Translations under genes and position numbers: made by a program
The notes under the pieces: generated by a model
What the model saw: the letters and a program-made list of their open reading frames with translations, nothing else
Databases searched by the model: none
What the model was told of the DNA's origin: nothing
Part shown: piece by piece, positions 28,084 through 35,159 of the stretch
Numbering within the stretch: the stretch's first letter is position 1
How the letters are laid out: each line of letters opens with the position of its first letter
From: UMGS1519 sp963621885
Lineage (GTDB): Bacteria; Actinomycetota; Coriobacteriia; Coriobacteriales; Eggerthellaceae
Direction: 5' to 3'
DNA length: 64,000 bases
Assembly: GCA_963621885.1 (NCBI GenBank)
Contig: CAVFFT010000033.1
Coordinates: 14,576-78,575, forward strand

Positions 28084-29586
28084 CTAGGCTTCCTCACGCA
28101 TGTGCGGGAACAGCAGCACGTCGCGAATCGTCGGGCTGTCCGTCAGCAGCATCACCAGGCGGTCGATGCCGATGCCGATGCCGCCCGCCGGAGGCATGCC
28201 ATATTCAAGCGCGCGAATGTAATCGGCGTCGAAGCCCATCGCTTCATCATCGAAATCCTTTGCGGCAACCTGCGCATGGAAGCGCTCCGCCTGGTCGACC
28301 GGGTCATTCAGCTCGGTGAAGGCATTCGCGTACTCATGTCCGCAGATGTAGAGCTCGAAACGCTGCGTCAGCTCGGGATTCTCGGGGTTCTTCTTCGCAA
28401 GCGGGCTCACCTCGAGAGGATGGTCGGTCACGAAAATCGGCTGGATAAGCTTATCCTCGCAGGTCTCTTCAAAGATCTCGGAAATCAGCTTGCCCTTGCC
28501 CCACTCGTCAATGACCTTCACGCCGACGCGCTTGGCGATGGCGCGCAGATCATCGAGGCTCCGCTCGAAGTTCACCGGCTCACCCGCGCCTTCAGTCGCG
28601 AGGTCAATCATCGAACGCGACGGCCAATCGCCCGAAAGGTCGATCGTCTGCCCCTGGTATTCCACCTGCTGCGTACCGCAGGCTTCCTGAGCTGCCGTCT
28701 GGATGACGCCTTGAGCAAGGCGCTTCATGCCTTCCAGGTCGGAAAACGCGCGATAGGCCTCAAGGGTCGTGAATTCCGGATTGTGCGTGGCGTCCATGCC
28801 CTCGTTGCGGAAGATGCGGCCCATCTCGTACACCGCCTCGAAGCCGCCCACAAGCAGGCGCTTCAGCGGAAGCTCGGTCGCAATGCGCAGATAGTAGTCG
28901 CGGTCAAGCGCGTTGAAATGCGTGATGAAGGGCTTCGCGTTCGCGCCGCCCATGATGGAATGGAGGAAGGGCGTCTCAACCTCGTAGTAGCCGTCCTGCT
29001 CCATGTAGCGACGGATGGATGCGAGAATCTTGAAACGGCGCTCGAAGGTCTCGCGCACGTCCTGGTTCATGACAAGGTCGACATAGCGCTGGCGATAACG
29101 CAGCTCCTTGTCGGCAAGGCCGTGGAACTTCTCAGGCAGGGGGCGCAGCGACTTCGACAGCAACTCGAAGCGCTCGACCGCCACGGACAGCTGGCCGCGG
29201 CGCGTACGCATCATCTTGCCGGTAACGCCGATCCAGTCGCCCATGTCGAGGTCTTTCATCTGGGCGAACGCCTCTTCACCCAGATTGTTGATGCGGCAGA
29301 AGAGCTGAATGTCGCCCGTCGCGTCACGCAGTTCGCCAAAAACGATCTTGCCCTGGTCGCGCTTCGACATCAGACGACCGGCAATCGTCACCTCGTCCTC
29401 GGTGTTCGAGCCATCGGCAAGATCCGCATAACGCTCGTTTAATTCAGCGATATGGCAGCTGACCTCGAACGCATGGCCGTAGGGGTCGCACCCGGCATCA
29501 ATCAAAGCCTGACGCTTCGCCTTACGCACCTCAATCGGGTCATCCTCGACTACCGGTGCCATTTCCGCCTGATTATTTTCGCTCAT
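28084..29586 (-). CDS. lysS: Lysyl-tRNA synthetase, class II
   Basis: The product has 500 residues. It has an N-terminal OB-fold anticodon-binding domain (VTIAGRLMSKRDQGKIVFGELRDATG). The class II catalytic core has motif 2 (GRIFRNEGMDATHNPEFTTLE) and motif 3 (GMPPAGGIGIGIDRLVMLLT). The ATG at 29584-29586 is chosen because GAGAGG lies upstream and the extra upstream Met lacks one. The Met at residue 1 is followed by an acidic leader of about 30 residues. It probably forms a unit with greA upstream and the glyoxalase gene downstream. Confidence 0.97.
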   Translation of the reverse strand: MSENNQAEMAPVVEDDPIEVRKAKRQALIDAGCDPYGHAFEVSCHIAELNERYADLADGSNTEDEVTIAGRLMSKRDQGKIVFGELRDATGDIQLFCRINNLGEEAFAQMKDLDMGDWIGVTGKMMRTRRGQLSVAVERFELLSKSLRPLPEKFHGLADKELRYRQRYVDLVMNQDVRETFERRFKILASIRRYMEQDGYYEVETPFLHSIMGGANAKPFITHFNALDRDYYLRIATELPLKRLLVGGFEAVYEMGRIFRNEGMDATHNPEFTTLEAYRAFSDLEGMKRLAQGVIQTAAQEACGTQQVEYQGQTIDLSGDWPSRSMIDLATEGAGEPVNFERSLDDLRAIAKRVGVKVIDEWGKGKLISEIFEETCEDKLIQPIFVTDHPLEVSPLAKKNPENPELTQRFELYICGHEYANAFTELNDPVDQAERFHAQVAAKDFDDEAMGFDADYIRALEYGMPPAGGIGIGIDRLVMLLTDSPTIRDVLLFPHMREEA

Positions 29587-29674
29587 TACACGCCTCTCAC
29601 CTTGTCGCAATAGTGCGGCGGGCGGGAGACTCGCACGTTCGCCTGCTCACACCCGCATGTCGCACGCGAAGTTA

Positions 29675-30142
29675 TTAGCCAATACGCAGAATGGTCGCAC
29701 GAATCTCGCGACCAGTCGGACCCGTCGCCGTGACGGTGTCGCCCTCCACATGTCCCAGCAGCGCAGCGCCCACCGGGCTCTCGTTGGAAATCTTGCCCTC
29801 GTGAACATTGCTCTCGGCGCCGCCCACGATGGTGAAGACACGCTCGCGGCCGCCCCAGTCGAGGGTGACGGTGGAACCGATGTGAATGTGGTCATCATCC
29901 ACCGGCGCATCGACAACGACGACCTCGGAAAGAATCCGGTTGATCTCGGCGATGCGGTTCTCCAATTGAGCCTGCTCGTTCTTCGCGTCGTCGTATTCCG
30001 AGTTCTCGGAAATGTCGCCGAATTCGCGCGCAACACGAATGCGCTCGCCAACCTCGGCGCGCTTATCGCCTTCAAGATAGGCAAGCTCTTCTTCAAGCTG
30101 CTTCTTGCCAGCTTCTGTAATCACATTTCCGGATTCCGCCAT
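29675..30142 (-). CDS. greA: Transcription elongation factor GreA
   Basis: It rescues backtracked RNA polymerase by stimulating transcript cleavage. The 155-residue product has an N-terminal coiled coil with the acidic tip FGDISENSEYDDAKNEQ (Asp and Glu needed for cleavage). The C-terminal FKBP-like domain has SPVGAALLGHVEGDTV. The ATG at 30140-30142 has GAAAGGAAACGG upstream. The greA-lysS order is common in Actinobacteria and Firmicutes. Confidence 0.96.
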   Translation of the reverse strand: MAESGNVITEAGKKQLEEELAYLEGDKRAEVGERIRVAREFGDISENSEYDDAKNEQAQLENRIAEINRILSEVVVVDAPVDDDHIHIGSTVTLDWGGRERVFTIVGGAESNVHEGKISNESPVGAALLGHVEGDTVTATGPTGREIRATILRIG

Positions 30143-30201
30143 AGCCGACCGTTTCCTTTCGTAATTCAGCGCCTCGAGCGCATAACCGTCATTTCCGCAG
30201 A

Positions 30202-30223
30202 ATGCCGCCTGTAAAAGGCGGCA
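30202..30223. other. 9-bp hairpin between tatA and greA
   Basis: ATGCCGCCT and AGGCGGCAT (30202-30210 and 30215-30223) form a perfect stem. There is no T-tract. It may end tatA transcription or lie in the greA leader. Confidence 0.5.
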
Positions 30224-30285
30224 TGTCCGTTCGTACTTATGTAGTGATAGTTCCCAAGCCAGAAGACTTCCCGGTGCAGACGAGC

Positions 30286-30603
30286 TTACGCGTCGTACGG
30301 GCCGCTCTGCTGGGATTTCGGGGCAGGCTTGCCCTCGACCACAACCTCGGCCTCTTCCGCAGGAGCCTCTTCCTTGAAGGTCTGCGTGTCAGGCTGAGCC
30401 GCATCTTGCGCAGGAGCCTCGGATTCAGCCTGTGCGACTTCCGCCTTCTTGTTTGCCTTTTCCTTCTTGCCGGAGTTCAGGCCCTCACGCAGATTCTTCA
30501 CCGACTGGCCGATTGCGCTGCCAAGCTTTGGAAGATTCTTGGGTCCGAAAAGAAGAAGCACCACAACGAGAATGATGGCAAGCTCAAGCGGTCCGAGTTT
30601 CAT
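30286..30603 (-). CDS. tatA: Sec-independent protein translocase subunit TatA
   Basis: The product has 105 residues. A short N-terminal membrane helix (LELAIILVVVLLLFGP) is followed by the amphipathic helix NLPKLGSAIGQSVKNLREGL and a charged Glu/Ala/Pro-rich tail. FGP at the hinge is the family signature. The ATG at 30601-30603 has AAGGAGACGAT upstream. It lies alone, 30 kb from tatB-tatC (62211-63730), with which it should work. Confidence 0.92.
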   Translation of the reverse strand: MKLGPLELAIILVVVLLLFGPKNLPKLGSAIGQSVKNLREGLNSGKKEKANKKAEVAQAESEAPAQDAAQPDTQTFKEEAPAEEAEVVVEGKPAPKSQQSGPYDA

Positions 30604-30657
30604 ATCGTCTCCTTCGTCCCAACGGCGTTTGCCCGACCTGAGGCGCAAATACGGTAC

Positions 30658-30683
30658 CTAAAAAATTACCGCCATGTGGCGGT
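30658..30683 (-). terminator. Terminator downstream of tRNA-Pro
   Basis: On the minus strand ACCGCC-ACAT-GGCGGT is followed by AATTTTTTA. It lies 13 bp after the tRNA CCA end and before tatA. Confidence 0.85.
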
Positions 30684-30695
30684 CAAATCCATCGA

Positions 30696-30772
30696 TGGTC
30701 GGGACGACTGGATTTGAACCAGCGACCTCTGCGTCCCGAACGCAGCGCTCTACCAAGCTGAGCCACGTCCCG
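30696..30772 (-). tRNA. tRNA-Pro (anticodon CGG), CCA encoded
   Basis: The 77-nt gene folds as a full cloverleaf. The acceptor stem is CGGGACG/CGTCCCG, the D stem GCTC/GAGC, the anticodon stem CTGCG/CGCAG with loop TTCGGGA (anticodon CGG, reads CCG), and the T arm GCTGG-TTCAAAT-CCAGT. The discriminator A and CCA follow at 30696-30699. Confidence 0.95.
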
Positions 30773-31275
30773 ACTTCGATTGCAGCGGGTATATTAGCAC
30801 ACTTTCCGGAAGGTCAATTCAAACATCATAATCTGTCGACGTGTTGGGGGTCAGCGGCATGAATGTCGCCCCTGAAAGGGCATCTTTCGCGCGCTTTCCG
30901 CGTCCGACGGCATTTTCTTCTCCACATTTGGCTGCGAAAGACGAGTTCGCGAAGCGCTTTTGAAGGGGAAAATGGCTTTGCCGCGCAGGGGCGTGCGGGG
31001 CTGTGCGTTTCGCAAACGGCTTCTTCGCTGTCGGCAAAAAGGGTTTCCGGAGCCGGCATGCGAACCGCTCGCCATCGGTAAGCGAACATACCACCATCGG
31101 CAAACGGCACGTCCCCTTCGAACACCGGAGGGCCAAGCGCTTCCCTGCGCGCACGCGCGGGCACCCATTGCGAGTCCTGGGCCCGCCGTCGCAAATACGC
31201 CCGATACGGAATCTCGTGGCAAGCGCCCAGAGCGCTCACACCGTTTGAGCTCTCAGCGGCTTATCGCGCATAAGC
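30773..31275. other. Long intergenic region upstream of tRNA-Pro
   Basis: It holds the tRNA promoter (30788-30817) at the left end. The remaining 450 bp has open frames on both strands at once, with no recognisable protein and no ribosome binding sites. I see no gene or structured RNA I can name. Confidence 0.5.
30788..30817 (-). promoter_or_regulatory. Promoter of tRNA-Pro
   Basis: On the minus strand TTGACC (30812-30817), an 18-bp spacer and TATACC (30788-30793). Predicted initiation near 30781 leaves about 9 bases before the mature 5' end at 30772. Confidence 0.65.
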
Positions 31276-32115
31276 CTATTCGTGTTCGCAGAGCTGCCAG
31301 AACGCGACCGCGCTCGCTGCGGCGACATTGAGGGAGTCGACCCCGTACGACATCGGAATCTTCACCGAGTAGTCGCAGGATGCAATAGTGTCGGCAGCCA
31401 AGCCATCGCCTTCGGTTCCGAAAACCATCGCGAGCTTCTCACACGTATTCAGCACCGGGTCCGAAAGCGAAATCGCATCATCGCGCAACGCGAAGGCCGC
31501 CGCCTTGAAACCCTGCTCATGCAAAAGTGCCATACCCCGCACCGGCCAATCGGCGACGCTTTCGCCAATGCGCGTCCAGGGCACCTGGAACACCGTTCCC
31601 ATGGACACGCGCACGGCGCGGCGATAGAGCGGATCGCAACAGGTGGGCGTCACGAGCACCGCATCCACCCCAAGGGCGGCGGCGCTGCGGAATGCGGCAC
31701 CCACATTGGTATGGTCGACGATGCCCTCAAGCACCGCGACACGCCGCGCGTCTTTCAAAAGCGATTCGGGCGTAGGCAGCGCCGGACGACGCATGGCGCA
31801 GAGCACACCGCGCGTGAGCGTGAAGCCCGTCAGATTCGCAAGGACGGCGCTTTCGCCGGTATAGACGACTATCTCATGCCCGGCATTCCGTTCCGCCTGG
31901 GCAATCAGGGGCGCCGCGGTATCAAGCCATTTGCGCTCCATCAGAAACGAGACGGGCTCAAGCCCCGCATCCAGCGCGCGAGCAATCACCTTTGGCGATT
32001 CAGCGATGAATATTCCCTGCTCAGGCTCGAGTTTGTTGCGCAGCTGCCGCTCGGTCAAGCGGGTGTAGGCCACGACGCGCTCGTCTGTGATGTCTGAGAT
32101 CTCGATAATCGCCAT
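31276..32115 (-). CDS. TrmH/SpoU family RNA 2'-O-methyltransferase
   Basis: The product has 279 residues. The N-terminal substrate-binding domain (ESPKVIARALDAGLEPVSFLM) precedes a SPOUT catalytic domain. The three SpoU motifs are ILEGIVDHTNVGAAFRSAAALG-like (motif 1, about 125-145), AMVFGTEGDGL (motif 2, about 230) and IPMSYGVDSLNVAAASAVAFW (motif 3, about 255-275). In motif 2 GTEGDG stands for the usual GxEGxG. The target (rRNA or tRNA) is not clear. The ATG at 32113-32115 has AAAGGAATC upstream. It is divergent from hpf. Confidence 0.92.
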   Translation of the reverse strand: MAIIEISDITDERVVAYTRLTERQLRNKLEPEQGIFIAESPKVIARALDAGLEPVSFLMERKWLDTAAPLIAQAERNAGHEIVVYTGESAVLANLTGFTLTRGVLCAMRRPALPTPESLLKDARRVAVLEGIVDHTNVGAAFRSAAALGVDAVLVTPTCCDPLYRRAVRVSMGTVFQVPWTRIGESVADWPVRGMALLHEQGFKAAAFALRDDAISLSDPVLNTCEKLAMVFGTEGDGLAADTIASCDYSVKIPMSYGVDSLNVAAASAVAFWQLCEHE

Positions 32116-32219
32116 GATTCCTTTGGTGCCTTTCGCTTTGGTTACCGTTTTTCGCAATGCACATTGTAAGGCGGATTGCAAGACAGAAAAACTCCCGCAA
32201 ATGCGTTATCCTAATGGAG

Positions 32220-32254
32220 AGCCGCACGGTCTCTTGCGACTGGAGCGGCTTTTC
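32220..32254 (+). promoter_or_regulatory. Terminator-like hairpin in the hpf leader
   Basis: AGCCGC (32220-32225) pairs with GCGGCT (32245-32250), followed by TTTCC, about 30 bp before the hpf start. The loop carries CTCTTGCGA, as in two terminators of this window. It may attenuate hpf transcription. Confidence 0.45.
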
Positions 32255-32284
32255 CTGTCCCCGATTTTTGGAAGGTGAGTGCTT

Positions 32285-32848
32285 ATGGAAATCACAATCA
32301 CCGGACGTCGCATAACTGTCACTCCTGCCATGCGTGAATACGCCGAAGAGAAGATCGGAACCGTTTCGAAGGCCATGAACATCGAGCCTCTGAACGTCGA
32401 GGTCGTCCTGAGCGCCGGTCGCAACCGTTCGAATCCGAACCCCTGCACCTGCGAAGTCACGCTGCAGACCAAGGGCCATATCGTGCGTGTTGAGGAGAAC
32501 GACTCCGACATGTACGCGGCAATCGACGTGGCCGCCGCAAAGGTGACGCGCCAGATGCGCAAGTACAAGACGCGCGTGCTTGGCCGCCGCGAAGCTGGTC
32601 GCGTGCCGGAGCCGGTGGCGCAGGAAGCCGATTTCGACAAGCTGATGGCAGAGCTTTCCGCTGAGGACGAAACGCTCGTCCGCGTGAAGGACGTGAGCTT
32701 CGAGCCGATGACGCAGGAAGAGGCCCTCATCCAGATCGACCTGCTCGGTCACGACTTCTACGGCTACATCGACCGCGACACCAGCAAGTTCTGCATCGTG
32801 TATCGCCGCAACAATGGCGGTTACGGTCTGCTGCAGCAGGCTGAGTAA
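32285..32848 (+). CDS. hpf: Ribosome hibernation promoting factor, long form
   Basis: It dimerises or silences ribosomes under stress or starvation. The 187-residue product has the N-terminal S30AE domain (MEITITGRRITVTPAMREYAEEKIG) and a C-terminal dimerisation domain (VSFEPMTQEEALIQIDLLGHDFYGYID, ending GGYGLLQQ), as in long HPFs. I prefer the ATG at 32285 (GGAAGGTGAG 5 bases upstream). A GTG at 32279 overlaps that site. Confidence 0.94.
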   Translation: MEITITGRRITVTPAMREYAEEKIGTVSKAMNIEPLNVEVVLSAGRNRSNPNPCTCEVTLQTKGHIVRVEENDSDMYAAIDVAAAKVTRQMRKYKTRVLGRREAGRVPEPVAQEADFDKLMAELSAEDETLVRVKDVSFEPMTQEEALIQIDLLGHDFYGYIDRDTSKFCIVYRRNNGGYGLLQQAE

Positions 32849-32900
32849 AGCCGAGGCTCGGTTATAGAGCCGAAACGCGTTTTCGCGTTCGCCTATGAGA

Positions 32901-32935
32901 AAGCCGCGGGGCATATGCCCTGCGGCTTTTCTTTT
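32901..32935. terminator. Strong hairpin terminator after hpf (bidirectional)
   Basis: AAGCCGCGGGGC-ATAT-GCCCTGCGGCTT is followed by TTCTTTT on the plus strand. It serves hpf and, from the other side, the convergent amidohydrolase gene. Confidence 0.88.
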
Positions 32936-33017
32936 GCCGACAAGCTCACGCGCGCGGCGGCGCTCCCTCTCGCCTGCAGCGTTCGCCAGTCACATACGCG
33001 CGGGCGTCTTGTCGCTT

Positions 33018-34307
33018 CTACAAACGCGCAAGCACCGCGTCGCGCGCCGCAACGACATCATGCATCACGCGCTCAACGTCGATGGTCGGCCACACACCAT
33101 CACGATAAAGCACCTGGCCATCGACCATCGTCATGACGACGTCGGAACCCCGCGTCGAATAGACAAGGTTCGTCACCATGTCGCTTGCCGGGCACATCCA
33201 AGGATCATCCGCCTTCACAATGCACAAATCGGCGCGCATTCCCTCCGCGATGAGGCCGGTATTGTCGCGCCCCTGCGCAAGAGCGCCGTTGCGTGTCGCA
33301 CACCGCAGCGTTTCCGCAGGTGAAATGCCCACCGGATTACAATCGCGCGCCCGCTCGAGCAGCGCCAAGGCATTCATGTCCTGCCACATGTCGAGATTGT
33401 TATTGCTCGCCACGCTATCGGTGCCGACGGCGATGCGAACGCCCGCCGCCTGAAGCGCACGGACATTGGCAATGCCACTCCCCAATTTCGCATTGGAGAT
33501 GGGATTCGACGCGACCGTCACGCCATAGCGGGAAAGGAGCTCGTAGTCGCCCTCCTCAAGCCAGACGCAATGCGCCGCCAAAGTCGGGCTATCGAACACG
33601 CCCAGGTCGGCCAGGTAGGCAGGCGGCGTCATGCCATTGTGGCGCTCCTTGCATTCCTCCACTTCCTTGCGCGTTTCGGAAACATGCACATGCACCCGGG
33701 CGCCCATCTCGCGCGCCGACGCGGCGAAACCGCGCACCACCGTGGGGTTCGAGGTGTATTCGGCATGCAGGCCCCAATCCACCAGCAGGCGTCCGCCATT
33801 CGCACCATGGTAGGACTCATGCAAATGTTTGTTCATCTGCGCAATCGGAAGCTCGTCATAGGGCGCGCCCGAAAAGTCGACAAGCGTATCGCACATATTG
33901 CACTTGATGCCGCTCTCGAGAATCGCGCGGGCACGCGTGTCCGAGAAGTAATACATGTCGGAAAACGAGGTCGTGCCAAAGCGGAGCATTTCCGCAATCG
34001 CAAGCAAGGTGGCCGGATACACTTCCGCATCGGTCATCTGCGCCTCGAAGGGAAAAATCATCGTGTTGAGCCAGTCATCGAGCGCGAGGTTTTCCGCATA
34101 GCCCCGCATCAGCGTCATCGGCGCATGGGAATGGGCGTTCACGAGACCGGGCAGCATCACCTTTCCCGTGCCATCATAGGTTTCGCCGTAATCGGCCGCG
34201 GGCGGCTCACTGCCAAGGTAGGCGATGGTGTCGCCGGCCACCCCGACATATTGGTTCGGCAGATAGTTGAAATCGGCATCGATAACGCCAATGTTCTTGA
34301 AAAGCAT
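33018..34307 (-). CDS. mtaD: Amidohydrolase of the 5-methylthioadenosine/S-adenosylhomocysteine deaminase type
   Basis: This is probably a deaminase of adenosyl compounds. The 429-residue TIM-barrel has metal ligands HSH in LVNAHSHAPMTLMRG (about residue 60), His in VHVHVSETRKE, His in LAAHCVWLEEGD and Asp in VGTDSVASNNNLDMW. The order and context (TDSVASNNNLDM, RNGALAQG) match the MtaD/SAH deaminase branch rather than chlorohydrolase TrzN, but side-group substrates can vary. I chose the ATG at 34305-34307, which has AAGGAAGG 6 bases upstream. Confidence 0.85.
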   Translation of the reverse strand: MLFKNIGVIDADFNYLPNQYVGVAGDTIAYLGSEPPAADYGETYDGTGKVMLPGLVNAHSHAPMTLMRGYAENLALDDWLNTMIFPFEAQMTDAEVYPATLLAIAEMLRFGTTSFSDMYYFSDTRARAILESGIKCNMCDTLVDFSGAPYDELPIAQMNKHLHESYHGANGGRLLVDWGLHAEYTSNPTVVRGFAASAREMGARVHVHVSETRKEVEECKERHNGMTPPAYLADLGVFDSPTLAAHCVWLEEGDYELLSRYGVTVASNPISNAKLGSGIANVRALQAAGVRIAVGTDSVASNNNLDMWQDMNALALLERARDCNPVGISPAETLRCATRNGALAQGRDNTGLIAEGMRADLCIVKADDPWMCPASDMVTNLVYSTRGSDVVMTMVDGQVLYRDGVWPTIDVERVMHDVVAARDAVLARL

Positions 34308-34455
34308 GGTCATCCTTCCTTTTCATGTTTGGCGGATGGTCTGGCGTCCACGCGAGCTCGCGGCTTACGCGTCGCTCTCGCGAAAGTCACGCGCTGTTCG
34401 TCTGCGTCTCGCAAGCGCGAGCTCTCAACTCACGTTGCTCACGCGAACCTGCAGA

Positions 34456-35124
34456 TCACGTCGCGTCGCCCGACTGCAGAAGGGAAATGCTCTCGCCACC
34501 CGTCGTCGCCGTGGCGCCTTCCATGACCTGCCAGAAGTCCTTCATGCGCGCGAACACCTCGCGCAGATCGTAGTAGCCCTGATTCTCATACTGGTGCAAA
34601 TCGCTCGAAACGCCACAAGCCTGCATGCCCACGCCCTGCGCGTTGAACAGCGCCCGATACTCATGATAGGTCTGCGTAACCACGACGATGCTCTCGACGC
34701 CAAAGACGTTACGGGCGCGCCACATGCTGTCATAGGTATTGAAGCCGCAATGATCGCAGAACACATCTTCGGAAGGAATGCCGTTATTGACGAGATAGGC
34801 CTTCATGGCCGCGACCTCGTTATAAGAGTCGTCGCCGTTATCGCCGCTCACAATCACCTTCGGCGCGACACCCTCCAAATAGAGAGTCGCCGCCACATCG
34901 AGACGGTCGCGTAGGATAGCAGACGGCGTGCCATCAGGCAAAACGGAGGCACCCAGCACAAGAATGCAGTCGGCGTCCTTCGCCTGCGCATCCTCGTCGG
35001 AGGCGAGCATGCTTCCCCCGACCACGCAAACCCACAGGTTCACGATAAGGACAGCGGCCATCATCACACCGACAATGACCGCTGCTGCTTTTGCAACATT
35101 TCTCAGAGCGCGTATAACCACCAC
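34456..35124 (-). CDS. SanA/YdcF-like DUF218 membrane-anchored protein
   Basis: The product has 222 residues. One N-terminal transmembrane helix (about 10-36) anchors an extracytoplasmic DUF218 domain. Motifs DCILVLGASV, VIVSGDNGDDSYNEVAAM and CDHCGFNTYDSMWRA match this family. E. coli SanA is linked to envelope barrier function at high temperature. The chemistry is unknown. The start is GTG at 35122-35124 (a second GTG follows). It is 35 bp from leuS in the same direction. Confidence 0.85.
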   Translation of the reverse strand: MVVIRALRNVAKAAAVIVGVMMAAVLIVNLWVCVVGGSMLASDEDAQAKDADCILVLGASVLPDGTPSAILRDRLDVAATLYLEGVAPKVIVSGDNGDDSYNEVAAMKAYLVNNGIPSEDVFCDHCGFNTYDSMWRARNVFGVESIVVVTQTYHEYRALFNAQGVGMQACGVSSDLHQYENQGYYDLREVFARMKDFWQVMEGATATTGGESISLLQSGDAT

Positions 35125-35159
35125 GAGAAACCTGTATCCGCCTTTCGCTTTTGGAAGCG

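Noticed and set aside
30826..31239. Possible small minus-strand genes upstream of tRNA-Pro
   Set aside because: Overlapping frames are open on both strands, with no ribosome binding site and no recognisable protein.
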